DNA from: Hermatobates lingyangjiaoensis
Taxonomy: Eukaryota > Arthropoda > Insecta > Hemiptera > Hermatobatidae
Assembly (NCBI GenBank): GCA_026182355.1
Contig: JAPFBL010000226.1
Location: 7,501 to 71,500 of the forward strand
DNA length: 64,000 bases
Direction: 5' to 3'
In this document: piece by piece, positions 41,568 through 51,907 of the stretch
How the letters are laid out: each line of letters begins with the position of its first letter
How positions within the stretch are numbered: the first letter of the stretch is position 1
The notes under the pieces: generated by a model
Databases searched by the model: none
Seen by the model: the letters and a program-made list of their open reading frames with translations, nothing else
Told to the model about the DNA's origin: nothing
Translations under genes and position numbers: made by a program

Positions 41568-41824
41568 AAAGATTTCACATAAACACGTGAAATAACAATC
41601 AATGATCAAACCATAATAAGAAATGGGAAAACAAGACTAAGATCTTTCAACCGTAACAAGCGGTCTTCGTCAGAGTCAAAAACCAAAATGCATCTAGTGT
41701 TCAGTTGGGTTTTTGACTCTGACGAAGACCGCTTGTTACGGTTGAAAGATCTTAGTCTTGTTTTCCCATTTCTTATTGTGGTTTGATCATTGATTGTTGT
41801 TTCACGTGTTTATGTGAAATCTTT
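41568..41824. mobile_element. Foldback family A, near-perfect arms
   Basis: Both outer ends are complete (AAAGATTTCACATAAACACG and its mirror). The loop AAAATGCATCTAGTGTTCAG (41684-41703) is a remnant of the longer central segment seen at 46541, 54931 and 59095. The right arm has the intact core. Confidence 0.95.
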
Positions 41825-41841
41825 ATATATATATATATGGA

Positions 41842-42117
41842 GGACCTAAGGAACATGTCGCAGCAGTACATGGATTAAGATTAACGAGGGAAATGCTAAA
41901 CGACAACACCGTAATATTAAAACAGGAACATGACCATATAAGACTGCAAATTTTGAAAGCCATTTTTATTCTAGAGAAAGAACCCACTATCAACAGCCAG
42001 GCCAGTGGATTCACAAGAATTCTGAAACTGTACGAAGGCAGTCAGAAGACGAACCAATCAATGAGAGGTAAAGAAAAGACCCTGGGGAAACCTCACCTTG
42101 TCACTACCTGTTGATAA
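41842..42117 (+). pseudogene. PLE GIY-YIG C-terminal end, open frame
   Basis: The frame is open for about 90 codons up to a stop near 42115: GPKEHVAAVHGLRLTREMLN, DNTVILKQEHDHIRLQILKA, IFILEKEPTINSQASGFTRI and LKLYEGSQKTNQ. RLTREMLxxNT, the LQILKAIFI helix and EPTINSQ fit the last part of a PLE GIY-YIG endonuclease (usual form LEALxIxxxKPxINxQ). The glutamate of the last helix is lysine. The 5' boundary is the (TA)n next to family A, so the rest of the protein is gone. Confidence 0.8.
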
Positions 42118-42300
42118 CTTCTGTTGTCATGTTTACGTGCAGTTGACTTTTTCAGTTTAAATTTATATTAGTTTTTTTTAAGTAAATTGTGAAACTACGA
42201 TTCTAAATAACTTTCTTGATAATGGTCGACGAAGACCGAAACATGTCGATGATATACAGAAATAAAAATTTTGGAGAACTGATTTATCTTGTCCCAAACT
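42118..42300 (+). other. Putative PLE 3' untranslated region with core
   Basis: About 100 bases after the PLE stop codon is CTTGATAA (42215), T, a GGTC-GACGAA-GACC hairpin, then GAAACATGTC (42238-42247). This is the same layout as the foldback cores, here in a natural PLE 3' flank. ATACAGAAATAAAAATTTT follows and could be the end of the transcript. Confidence 0.6.
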
Positions 42301-43195
42301 TATGGAAGCCAGAGGTAAAGAAATTTGAAAAATTAATTCGAAAATGTGTCAAAATTGAAATAGGCATAGGTTTTAATAGAACATATATATATATATATAT
42401 ATGCAAACATACTTTCAAAACTAGACAAACCAATTAAAGAGACGTATTTTATTAAATTAAGAGAATTTTAAAATGTAAAATTTTGGTTTGAAAATTCAAT
42501 ATAATACTTTTGTTACGAACGTAATGTTTCAAACTGATGATAAAATATATAAATAGATAATATTAAATAAGTATCTTACTTATATGAAGCAAAGTGGAGA
42601 CCTCTCGAGATTTTAAATTAATTTCGACTAGAAATAAGCCGGGCCAAAATACTTAAAGGAATTGCTTAGTTACCATATATTGGCTGCATGGAGTTGTTGG
42701 GCCACTTTCCAAAAGTCAAAAGCCTGCAGCAAGCTCCAAGTACCGATTAAAACAAAAGGGGCCATAGAGCTATTATAATACTTTAATATATGCTTACCTC
42801 AATGACTCATTTTATAAGTAGTATATTTAGCAGAATATTTATCAGTCTACTATACCCTTTATGAATATGTAGAATACACTTCTAACAATTTTATCGTTTT
42901 TACATAAATAAGTAATATCTTAAATACGTCTTCACATTATGAGTTCTATTAATAAAATGTATGTTATAAACATTCAATTACATTATCGTCCCCGAAAACA
43001 TACACATCCCTACTAAGAATTCAATTTTTTTTTTCATTTAGTTGGATTATTTCTATAAAGATTTATCAGTGTAAAATATATATGATAAAACATTCGTCTT
43101 TAAACACTTTCTTATATATAAGTAGACTATCTTATAAATTATCACTATCTGAAACTATAAGTAAGAAATAAATAAATATATAATCATTTCAGTGT
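42301..43195. other. No recognisable feature
   Basis: A (TA)n lies at 42384-42402. Otherwise AT-rich sequence with no supportable feature. Confidence 0.4.
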
Positions 43196-43400
43196 CTAAT
43201 TTTTGGTTTAACCATCAGGAAGAAGAGAGTGAGACACCAAACACACTCGCAAAGCAACGATTGGTGACCCACTATACATATTCAGGGAGAAAATACAAAG
43301 AAGGAAATATACCAATATTTCGACATATGTCGTCATCAAGGACGATAAATGACTCTCTAGGAAGAAAGCAGGAAAGAGAATTTCACAGAAACATTTCATC
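43196..43400 (-). repeat. Family N half-element with core
   Basis: On the minus strand: TTGATGA, C, a GACATATGTC hairpin and GAAATATTGG (43318-43339), then a pyrimidine-rich tail TTCCTTCTTTGTATTTTCTC. No partner arm and no (TA)n close by. Open frames here on both strands are unrecognised. Confidence 0.6.
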
Positions 43401-44532
43401 AGTGTTGCTATGTTATCTTTTCACAAACTTGTTGCCATAATTTCACTGATTAATCATTGTTTAGTATTCCTTGAGTCCAATAAAAAAAAATTTAAATTAA
43501 GAAAAAAATTCAATAATTAAGGCAGTTAAGAATTATAACAATTTGAATTTCAATTTTCAGTTCTAATAACATTTGTGAAGTTCTTGAATTTTTTTTTTTC
43601 AATATACTGCAAATTTAGTTTGACGGCATGATCTAATTTTGTTATTCTAGGATTATTAGTGTAGTAGGGAAAGAGAAAACGTTTCTGCAGAAAATGTACT
43701 ATAATAAAAATAGCTTTTGAGGCAAATATACGAAAAAACTAAACTCCTAATTTTTCTGTTAACTTTCATTTCTGGTTAATTTTTATAATAATCAGATAAA
43801 TATTGTTAACAATATCTCTGCTGACACTATTTGATATTTTCCTGTCTTATTTATATATTTGAAAAAAAAATCATTACTAATATAAAAAGCTTTAAATATT
43901 TTTTCATATTTTAATTCAAATACACTTTGAGTTGAAATATATAGTTGAGTTTAATCAAGGCTGGTTTAATATCTACTGGAAATGGATGCGGTCTATCAAT
44001 ATCAGACAGTCGTGGAGTTCATTTCTAATAGTGTTTATTATCATTTCTATTAACGTATCATTCAATTCCGCAACTTTAATCCAACTATTAACAAATATTG
44101 CGACTGTCATCTGTAAAGAGGAATTAGCAAACATGATGTTTGTTATTTTAAAACAACATTGATTACTTTTTGAAAATGCAGGAATAATGGAAAAAAAAGA
44201 ACAAACTGTCAGACAAAATACACCGACTTTCTGATATTTTATGTGACAGCAAAATTGAAACAGATAATAAAAAAAAATAAGAGTACATTTGAAAGTAATC
44301 TTCAGAGCATGATCCCCCCCAAACAAGTATTACGAATAAAACTATTAAATGATTATTTTTATTTATTATATTAAGATTTATTTTAATGCAACAAATATTT
44401 AGGGCATCCGTATGAACAAGTGGATATGACTGACCTCCATCTGATAGAACCACAGTGCCAAACAGTTAACTATTTCAATAATTTAAAAAATGCATCGAAT
44501 TTTTATAATGTCTATTATTAAATAATACTATT
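43401..44532. other. No recognisable feature
   Basis: AT-rich sequence. Open frames 43932-44162 (plus) and 43973-44326 (minus) overlap. Neither matches a family convincingly. Confidence 0.35.
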
Positions 44533-44715
44533 GACACTGATACTTACTACCTGCTGAAATTAAAATAACACGACATAATTCGACAAACAGCTTAGTTTTT
44601 CATAATTATATACATATAAATGTATGTACATGTATAGGAAACAAAAAGTCAAAAACAAAAGACATATGCTCTGAAGCCTTCCAGACTTCGTCCTCAGAAA
44701 GTGACATGCATGATT
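44533..44715. repeat. Dispersed repeat W, copy 1, with core
   Basis: ACCTGCTGAAATTAAAATAA, then CGACAAACAGCTTAGTTTTT and TGTATGTACATGTAT match 47568-47700. It continues into CTCTGAAGCCTTCCAGACTT, whose minus strand is CTGAGGA, C, a GAAG/CTTC hairpin and AGAG, a decayed version of the shared core. Confidence 0.75.
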
Positions 44716-44721
44716 CAGTCT

Positions 44722-44779
44722 CACTCACTCATTCTCTCTCTATCTCTCTCTCTCACTCTCTCTCCCTCTCCCTCTCAAC
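44722..44779. repeat. (TC)n microsatellite
   Basis: CTCTCTCTATCTCTCT-type repeat with CCCTCTCC interruptions. Confidence 0.9.
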
Positions 44780-45190
44780 ATTGTACAAAAGTTTATTGTC
44801 AAACACAATACAGATTACTAACGTACATAAAAGTGTTGTCAGAGCAACTTAGCCACATATTTAAAGGTACACACATAAAAATTGCTTAATGTCTATTATT
44901 ATCTTAACTTTTATAATGTCCACTTTTATGTTAAATTTAATGTACTTAATATTTAATATAATTTCAATGCTAAAAAATTTAAGTTTCAATAAAGCATGTA
45001 ATATATTATATTGACCATGCTAAATAAATGGACTTCAAAAAAACGCTATTGTAATATTGTATGTAAAGGATTACAAAAAAGTTGTTTGAAATATGTAAGT
45101 CTGTTCTGCTGTCTGAAGTAACTGTTTCTGGTTGAAACGATATTTTAAAACATCATGTTTTTGCTTATTTTTCGTTTTTTTATATGAATT
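44780..45190. other. No recognisable feature
   Basis: AT-rich sequence with nothing supportable. Confidence 0.4.
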
Positions 45191-45194
45191 AGTA

Positions 45195-45511
45195 GGGGGC
45201 AGGTCAGTTTAATGCCAGTAGTCGCCTCTGAACTGGTAGGCCCGGGGTTTAATAACCACTCTGGTTTTCTTCACGTTGGAGGCGAAAATATGTGAGCACG
45301 TTGAACCTCAGAGAGGACGTTAAGCCATCAGTCCTGAGCCTGTACAATGTCAAGTACTCGTTAAAGATCTCTGCTCTAAATACACTTGAGTTAGGCAAAT
45401 TAGGACTCCTAATGGTTGAATGAGTCTTCATTGTTTGGTGTCACCAAGAAACAATGTTCGTTCTATGTGTGTTCCCTTGTGGAGGACTGTCACTGCATTC
45501 TAACCTAATCT
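45195..45511 (+). mobile_element. tRNA-derived SINE, family 1
   Basis: GGGGCAGGTCAGTTTAATGC head, TCGCCTCTGAACTGG, decayed box B GGGGTTTAATAACC, GAGAGGACGTTAAGCC, TACTCGTTAAAGATCTC, ACTTGAGTTAGGCAAATT and TGTGTTCCCTTGTGG. The tail GCATTCTAACCTAATC is a CCTAA-type end. Confidence 0.85.
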
Positions 45512-45519
45512 ATTATAAA

Positions 45520-45850
45520 TGTTACGAAAACAGGTTTGTGAATTTAGTGTAATAAGTAGTACTGCTGGTTTTGGCGTTGATTATTTAGCTGGGGTAGCAA
45601 GAGGACGTGGTGTTGTGGGTGTTTCAGCGATGAGCAGGAGTTGCGGTTGACTTTCACCTACTTAAGCAAATGGGTTATTAATCATGGGTCAGAGAGGGGG
45701 TGGATTTGTAAATGTTATTCCAACAATAGCGCATGCGCACCAGTATATGAATATTAACTGGCCAAGACGAACAGCACCCTTATAAATTAGACGCCCAACG
45801 CAGTCAAGGGCTCACTGGGAAAAGTATATACACTACCACAACGCAGCCAC
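45520..45850 (+). promoter_or_regulatory. Promoter-like block, possible solo LTR
   Basis: This GC-balanced block follows the SINE and starts TGTTACGAAAACAGG, a start seen in many Ty3/Gypsy LTRs. It contains the palindrome GCGCATGCGC (45729-45738), an NRF-1-type site, and a TATA box TATAAATTA (45781). About 30 bases downstream come TCAAGGGCTCACTGG (near 45803-45817) and the initiator-like TCACTG. No clear CA end and 5-bp target duplication was found, so the LTR reading is unproven. No downstream reading frame was recognised. Confidence 0.4.
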
Positions 45851-46250
45851 TGTTTGTATCAAACCAATAATGATATTAGCCCTATGACATATAAATTCTC
45901 CCAATTTTAATTTCCTTATTAATAGCACTGCAAAAACACTTCTGATGGTGCGACAAAGAATAGAAGAACAATTAATAATACTCATATTGTCAATACAGTA
46001 AGTATACTAAAAAAGAAGAACTTGATGACATAGTACCTAAATATTTACCACAAACACGCATGGACCATAACGTATGATCTTCAAAATCACCTGTTTCAGA
46101 CGAGGACTGACAAATAATTGGAGAATATAATTGGAAGGGCCATTAATCATGTCAAATAGTGCATTAATCAACAATGGAACACTAATATTATTAAATATCT
46201 ATTTTTATTAATTATGAAGATTACGATAAGGTTGTCAATAAAAAATTATG
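45851..46250. other. No recognisable feature
   Basis: AT-rich sequence with nothing supportable. Confidence 0.4.
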
Positions 46251-46254
46251 ACTT

Positions 46255-46340
46255 CTCTCGAGCATTTTTTATTGAAAGTGATAGCAGTTTCTGCATTTAC
46301 GACCTTCTTACAAACTGACTCTACTTTACTTTTTGTTCGT
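46255..46340 (-). pseudogene. PLE N-terminal fragment, minus strand
   Basis: The minus strand reads SKVESVCKKVVNAETAITFN then KKCSRE. CKKVVNAE and FNxxC match the family. It is short and ends without the LLPxYT segment. A decayed core-like stretch follows at 46378 (TCTGAAGATGGC then CCTAAACG). Confidence 0.6.
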
Positions 46341-46540
46341 ATTCTAATCAACCACAACTCACAAATCAAAAAAACGAAGTTCTGAAGATGGCTAGTAATA
46401 CAACCTAAACGTTTACTTAAAGGTGTTTATTAGAGAGAACTGATTGACACTGGACGAAACTTCTATAAAGAAAAGTAGTGTAGAATATATATGGTCAAGT
46501 GACAAAAGTTTAAATTATATATATGTGATTTGATATATAT

Positions 46541-46784
46541 CAATGATCAAACCACAATAAGAAATGGGAAAACAAGACTAAGATCTTTCAACCGTAACAA
46601 GCGGTCAAAGTCAAAAAGAAAAAGTGTTTTTAAAATACCACTCTTCCCTCTCACTCTTCTCAACCACTCACCAGATGTTTCCTGCATCTAGTGTTTCAGT
46701 TGGGTTTTGACTCTGTCGAAGACCCGCTTGTTACGGTTGAAACATTTTAGTCCCTTTCCCTATTTCATACTGTGGTTTGATCAT

Positions 46785-46788
<4 letters not shown>
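46541..46788. mobile_element. Foldback family A with long centre
   Basis: Arms as in other copies, but the centre (46621-46705) carries ACTCTTCCCTCTCACTCTTC, CTCACCAGATGTTTCCTGCA and TCTAGTGTTTCAGTTGGG. The same centre is in the copy at 59095 and, inverted, at 54931. The right-arm core is mutated to CTGTCGA. (TA)n on both sides. Confidence 0.9.
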
Positions 46789-46817
<29 letters not shown>

Positions 46818-46819
<2 letters not shown>

Positions 46820-46927
46820 TCGTTATCAGCCTTTGGAGCGATTCACTTCTTTTCCTGAAGACGAGGACATCGAAATATAGTAGTGAGTTCAGTGGTTTCC
46901 TTTCTATGTGTTCTTTTTTAAATTCTA

Positions 46928-46933
<6 letters not shown>
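46818..46933 (+). repeat. Foldback family E, right arm only
   Basis: GAGTCGTTATCAGCCTTTGG, then TTTTCCTGAAGACGAGGACA and TCGAAATATAGTAGTGAGTT, nearly identical to 28484-28592. Flanked by (TA)n at 46789-46816 and 46932-46990. Confidence 0.9.
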
Positions 46934-46965
<32 letters not shown>

Positions 46966-46990
46966 TGTATATATATATATATATATATAT

Positions 46991-47125
46991 AGATTTCACA
47001 TAAACACGTGAAATAACAATCAATGATCAAACCACAATATTAAGTTGGGTTTTTGACTCTAACGAAGACCGCTTGTTACGGTTGAAAGATCTTAGTCTTG
47101 TTTTCCGATTTTATATTGTGGTTTG

Positions 47126-47130
<5 letters not shown>
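46991..47130. mobile_element. Foldback family A, deleted
   Basis: The left outer arm AGATTTCACATAAACACGTG to CCACAATAT joins directly to AAGTTGGGTTTTTGACTC and the right arm. The right core is CTAACGA, a hairpin and GAAA. (TA)n follows at 47130-47175. Confidence 0.9.
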
Positions 47131-47176
<46 letters not shown>

Positions 47177-47189
47177 TGAGAATGAACAT

Positions 47190-47385
47190 TAAACATTTAT
47201 AAAGACTGTGAAAGATTTTATAAGTGAAATAATACCCAGGGAGTTGCAAACCGAGTTTTTATTTTTAGCCAACGAAACAGAATTTACAAGTGTTTGCATT
47301 GCCTCCAGGGATGAAAATGTATATTTAAAATTAAAAAATGAAATAAGCCTGTCAAAAGTCCATTTTATTTTAAGTTAAAAATATA
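47190..47385 (+). other. Unrecognised coding-like frame without ATG
   Basis: There are 61 codons with no stop: TFIKTVKDFISEIIPRELQT, EFLFLANETEFTSVCIASRD, ENVYLKLKNEISLSKVHFIL. The amino-acid mix looks protein-like. It starts directly after a (TA)n tract. No family was recognised. It may be a mobile-element coding relic. Confidence 0.3.
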
Positions 47386-47567
47386 TTATTCAAGAGTTTT
47401 AGAAAAACACATAGCTTTATCTCTGTTTCTCTGTAGAGAAATATTCGAAATATAATCTGACTCGAATAAATATTTTCAGTGAAATGATCATTCTGATGGA
47501 AAAGATTATAGCTTTAATATTACTAAATAAAATCCCTTGTTCTCGACACTACATATTAATACAGTGT

Positions 47568-47700
47568 ACACTGATACTGTCTACCTGCTGAAATTAAAAT
47601 ATCACAACATAATTCGGTAAACAGCTTGGTTTTTCATAAATATATACATCTTGATGTATGTACATGTATATGAAGAAAAAAGTCAAAAGGAAAAATCAAA
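47568..47700. repeat. Dispersed repeat W, copy 2
   Basis: TACCTGCTGAAATTAAAATA, then CGGTAAACAGCTTGGTTTTT and TGTATGTACATGTATATG, matching 44533 in the same orientation. Confidence 0.8.
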
Positions 47701-48130
47701 AATAAGAAAGATAAACCTGACTCCCCAGTACCACACCCAGTCATGATATCAGCATCTATGACGTATCTGTGCAAAGAACGAATTCGGAGTTGTGGCCCGT
47801 ATCACATTTCTGGGAGACTCAAGTTTCGCACTACTTTAAGTTTTACTACTTAATACTTTAAGTTTTAAGTCATGAGCTTGCAGTCCAGGAGCAGAAACAG
47901 AGTCAAGATATTCAATTGGATAATAACTGCATCCTCATCACTAAACACTCTGATTACTGACCTGTATGTTCTTTCCTCAGTTTGATATATTGCAAGAACT
48001 TGTTTATTGATTTTTCCGGCCTGCTCATTTGTAGGGGTGAGAATTACTCGTTCACAAAGTCAGTTATTCTGAATAGATGACAGATCTTGAACTTCAGGAA
48101 ACACCTTGTCAATTATCTGTTACTGGGAGT
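47701..48130. other. No recognisable feature
   Basis: GC-balanced compared with its surroundings, but no motif was recognised. Confidence 0.35.
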
Positions 48131-48134
48131 TTAA

Positions 48135-48362
48135 ATGCAAATGAAATTGAAATCAACTAACAATACCTACTTGCTTTACCTATATATTTTCAAAATAAAC
48201 ATTTTGCCTGTGAAGTTAGACAAAGATAGCTTAAATGTCCAAAACTTCGCTTCTACATTGAATTTTCAATCCATTCAAAGCTTAGATTTTAAGTACAACA
48301 TATACAAATTTACTGTCAAAGTTTCACTATGTCTTATGCTCGCTACATCTTATGGCGGGTGA
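48135..48362 (+). other. Possible exon, unrecognised
   Basis: A 75-codon frame ends LDFKYNIYKFTVKVSLCLML then ATSYGG. At the glycine codons the DNA reads GGCGGGTGAGT, a strong 5' splice-donor consensus. No convincing acceptor or neighbouring exon was found. The end is hydrophobic like a membrane segment. I do not assign a family. Confidence 0.25.
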
Positions 48363-48369
48363 GTTTACT

Positions 48370-49285
48370 TGTCACAGAATTTTGAAGACACACCACAAAC
48401 GGACAGACAGAAATTTGTCTCAGAGTGGATTCGGTTTCTCTAATATATGAAACGTAAAGATAGCTTGAAATGAGTCAGTTCTAAGTAATGTACAAATAAT
48501 ATTGAACAGATAAGACCGATGCAATTGATTTAGACCTAAGTCTTTTTATCAATTCTTCCCATTTTCGCTGGTATCATAAGCGTTGTGCTTAGGATTGACA
48601 GTAATGTAAGAACTCTGTCACTGATACACGTCACTCGATACCTTCAATCTTTAATGTGGCCAAATAGATATTAGTTAAGTAAATAGAAGAAGCTAGGACA
48701 CGTGACGCAAGGCAAGTTTTCTCCATTCTGTTTTGTTTGAGTTATACCAGTTTGACATCCCCTATATCCCTTATCTCCAATAGATTATTGATTCAGTTTT
48801 GCTAAACCAAATAAAGTATTATGTTTCTTGAACAAACTTTCCTTTCTTCTCTAATATTTGCCTCTTAATAAAGACTACTATAATTTCCAAAGCAAGGAAT
48901 ATTTTTATATAAAAAAACATAATATAGAAAACAAAATATGAAAACATAATATAGAAAAAAAAATATGAAAACTTTCAAAGTTTGTACACTTAATAAACTC
49001 CATATAAGATTTAAAGGTTTTATAAAATATATATACCATTATAAGACTTAAAAAAATGTTCATGCAAACTATGTATTATAAAAATGGTATATTAAAAAAT
49101 TGCTATATGAAAAATATTAGCCAGATGTAAAAATAGCCAGGAGTATCTTACAAACATATCGTTCCTTGCAGAGAGCATATGGTACTTATAAAAGTGATGG
49201 TAAATAGGTAAAAAGAGTATTGTTACACTGATTCATCCATGAGATACCATTAATCAGCACATAAGTATAGTGGAGAATTTCAAAA
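48370..49285. other. No recognisable feature
   Basis: AT-rich sequence. A short direct duplication AAACATAATATAGAAAA is at 48915-48960. Confidence 0.4.
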
Positions 49286-49299
49286 GTTATATCCCTATT

Positions 49300-50060
49300 A
49301 TAAAAAAAAAAGCATAATATCAAAACCAACAACGCGTTTCGAACACTTAGTGTTCTTCAGATTAAAATCTGAACTGCTGAGAGTGTTATCGCAACAGGGA
49401 CCTAGTAGTTCTTCTTCAGGTTTAGATCTGAACTGCTAAGGGTGTTATCGCAACAGGGACCTGGTAGTTCTTCTTCAGGTTTACATCTGAACTGCTGAGG
49501 GTGTTATCGCAACAGGGACCTAGTAGTTCTTCTTCAGGTTACATCTGAACTGCTGAGAGTGTTATCGCAACAGGGACCTAGTAGTTCTTCTTCAGGTTTA
49601 CATCTGAACTGCTGAGAGTGTTATCGCAACAGGGACCTAGTAGTTCTTCTTCAGGTTTACATCTGAACTGCTGAGAGTGTTATCGCAACAGGGACCTAGT
49701 AGTTCTTCTTCAGGTTTACATCTGAACTGCTGAGGGTGTTATCGCAACAGGGACCTAGTAGTTCTTCTTCAGGTTTACATCTGAACTGCTGAGGGTGTTA
49801 TCGCAACAGGGACCTAGTAGTTCTTCTTCAGGTTTACATCTGAACTGCTGAGGGTGTTATCGCAACAGGGATTTATTAGTTGTTCTTCAGGTTTAGATAG
49901 TCCTTCCTAGATTCCTGATATAACGCTCTAAACAAAGCAGATATAAATCAGATGAGAGTAATAAGTGTTTGAAACACATTGTTAGCTTTTGACATACACA
50001 TCTTTTGAGTGGAGACGGAATTTTTTTGAATTTTCTCATCATGTATAAATACCACAGTAT
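49300..50060. mobile_element. Family K element with expanded centre
   Basis: The left end reads CAAAACCAACAACGCGTTTC, then GAACACTTAGTGTTCTTCAG. The right end, AGTGTTTGAAACACATTGTTA to ACATCTTTTGAG, is its diverged mirror, as in the copies at 51005 and 56150. The minus-strand core is CTGAAGA, A, a CACT/AGTG hairpin and GAAACGCG (49337-49360). The centre has expanded into the 59-bp array at 49363. Confidence 0.8.
49363..49905 (+). repeat. 59-bp tandem array, 9 units
   Basis: GAACTGCTGAG starts occur at 49371, 49430, 49489, 49547, 49606, 49665, 49724, 49783 and 49842, a step of 59 with one of 58. Each unit is TTCTTCTTCAGGTTTACATC, CTGAACTGCTGAGGGTGTTA and CGCAACAGGGACCTAGTAG (overlapping as written). 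Units differ by only 0-3 bases, so expansion is recent. The unit is the internal part of family K, seen once at 56220-56290. Confidence 0.95.
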
Positions 50061-50326
50061 AAAACAGATTGCACAAGTACCGAAATACTTAAGTATAGCT
50101 CGTAAAAAAATGTATTTTAAAATAGACTGGATGTATGTAGTTTCAGAAAATAGTTGGTTATTGGAGAGGAGTTTGACACCCTCTTATTGTTCTATCATGA
50201 CCAGAAGGTCGACATTCAGTTTCAGTGTTTTTTGTTGAATTCACATATCAATAAACACACTAAACTTTATCACTTTATCATCTAAATGAACAGAATATTA
50301 ACCCCTATAAATATTAATACGTAGCA
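50061..50326. other. No recognisable feature
   Basis: AT-rich flank of the family K element. Its open frame (50005-50238) is unrecognised. Confidence 0.35.
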
Positions 50327-50614
50327 GTGTATTTCCAACTTAATGTTATCAACATCATATTTGACTACCTTGCATGTTTAACTTCAACTGATAGAGAAAA
50401 TTTGAATTTACTGCCTCTAAAAATTTTTGATCGTTTACAATTCAAGCTTAACGGTCTTTTCGTGTGTGAAAAGCAAACAGTTTTATCTCGCCCGGAGATG
50501 TCGTGCTTCATAAACTACGAACATGGGATATATCAGGATCAATGCGCTATTTTTATGACCGTTTGTCATAAAAAAAGGTTTTATTACACAGACATAAATA
50601 GAATCTATATTTAA
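50327..50614 (+). other. Unrecognised 95-codon open frame
   Basis: The frame has balanced composition, including VINIIFDYLACLTSTDREN, LPLKIFDRLQFKLNGLFVCE, KQTVLSRPEMSCFINYEHGI and YQDQCAIFMTVCHKKRFYY, and four cysteines. It could be a decayed mobile-element protein or a small gene or exon. No family, signal peptide or splice structure was recognised. Confidence 0.3.
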
Positions 50615-50759
50615 ATATGTAAATTAGAAAAAAAAAATCATTAACTAAGACCTGTACACATTTAAAGGATTTTGTATACCTCATTATAAATACCGGCTTT
50701 AATGAATTGTAATGATTTAAAAATTAAACCACATTTGTAGGGAGAATATAAAAAATTAT

Positions 50760-50880
50760 TTCATTAAAACACCTTTCTATACTTCATAAGTAGGTTCAAT
50801 TATTACATAAAAACAACTTTTGACCTTTCGATCAGGACTTCATCTTGTTCAGGTATAACTAGATTAAAAAAAATTGTTTA
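50760..50880 (-). repeat. Half-element with diverged core
   Basis: On the minus strand: CTGAACA, A, a GAT/ATC hairpin with long loop, then GAAAGGTC (50826-50852), followed by AAAAGTTGTTTTTATG. The order matches the shared core. No partner arm. Confidence 0.5.
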
Positions 50881-51004
50881 CATAGCACTATTATCTGGTC
50901 ATTATCTATCATCTAGCATATATTAAACTGGTCATTGGAAGATAACATCAAGGAAACCTTCTTTCAATATCAATAAAGCAATATTTTTATAAAAAAATAT
51001 TACA

Positions 51005-51330
51005 TAGGTACATTTATACGGGGAATTTTAAAAATTACGTCTCTATATAAAAAAAATTAATAACTAAACAACGAGTTTCAAACACTAGTGTTCTTCTGCA
51101 GGTTTACATCTAACAAAGTATACATATCTGCGAGGTTTAAGAACATCAAAGTCTAATGCTCTCTCATACACTCTAAAGGTTGCAGATATGTATTTTTTTC
51201 TTTTTAGATGTAAACCTGAAGAAGAATACTAAATGTTCAAAACGTGTTCTTAGTTTTGATATCAAACTCTTTTTTTTTGTGTATGTGTGTGGATATGTAA
51301 TTTTTGAAATATCCCAAATATGAGTAAATA
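51005..51330. mobile_element. Family K inverted repeat
   Basis: The left arm is AACAACGAGTTTCAAACACT, then AGTGTTCTTCTGCAGGTTTA. The right arm is AGATGTAAACCTGAAGAAGA, then ATGTTCAAAACGTGTTCTTA. The loop of about 70 bases contains a small inverted pair GCAGATATG and CATATCTGC. It ends near AATATGAGTAAATACGACAC, matching 56355. Confidence 0.8.
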
Positions 51331-51905
51331 CGACACTATAATATTTTATAACTATATGTTTATAATTATAATAACTATTTATAACTATAAACAGATTCCA
51401 AACGAAATGAATGTACATCAAACGCAACTTTATTTTGAAAAACCGTTGTTGCAATATTTTCTGAAATTAAAACAAAAGAGAAATTTATTCGACATTAAAC
51501 GACTCTATGATATTCCCATTCAATTGTACTCGATTACACTCGGTTTAACTGTACATTTTTTTCAATTTTTACAATACTTTTATTTAAGTTAATAACCTTT
51601 AAACTTAAACTTTTAAAAGTTTAAACTTTTTTGTTTAAGTACTATTTTCATTTTTGTCAACTTTCTTTGTTGTTACTTCTTTAATGTATTTAAGATTTGT
51701 GTATTATTAAAGTAAAAATTTATCTAGTAGTATGTATGCTTGGATAGCGTGGTTTATTTCATCTGCTTTTTGTTGTACCATACTTTTTAATAAATATCGT
51801 TTTGTTCTTCCATTGTACAGACCATTTGTGTTTGTTGCGGTATTTGTTTACATATTGATATTCACCTGTGTCACTTCAGCTTGAGCAAACTTCATTTATA
51901 GAGAA
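51331..51905. other. No recognisable feature
   Basis: AT-rich sequence with an unrecognised open frame 51320-51592 made mostly of AT-rich codons. Confidence 0.4.
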
Positions 51906-51907
51906 CA

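Noticed and set aside
43932..48362. Possible SLC13-type transporter exons (FNSATLIQLLTNIATV at about 44060 and LCLMLATSYGG at about 48340)
   Set aside because: The resemblance to the SNTAT and SIGG membrane motifs is faint. Key residues such as the proline are missing, and the opposite strand of the first block is equally open. Not enough to call a gene.
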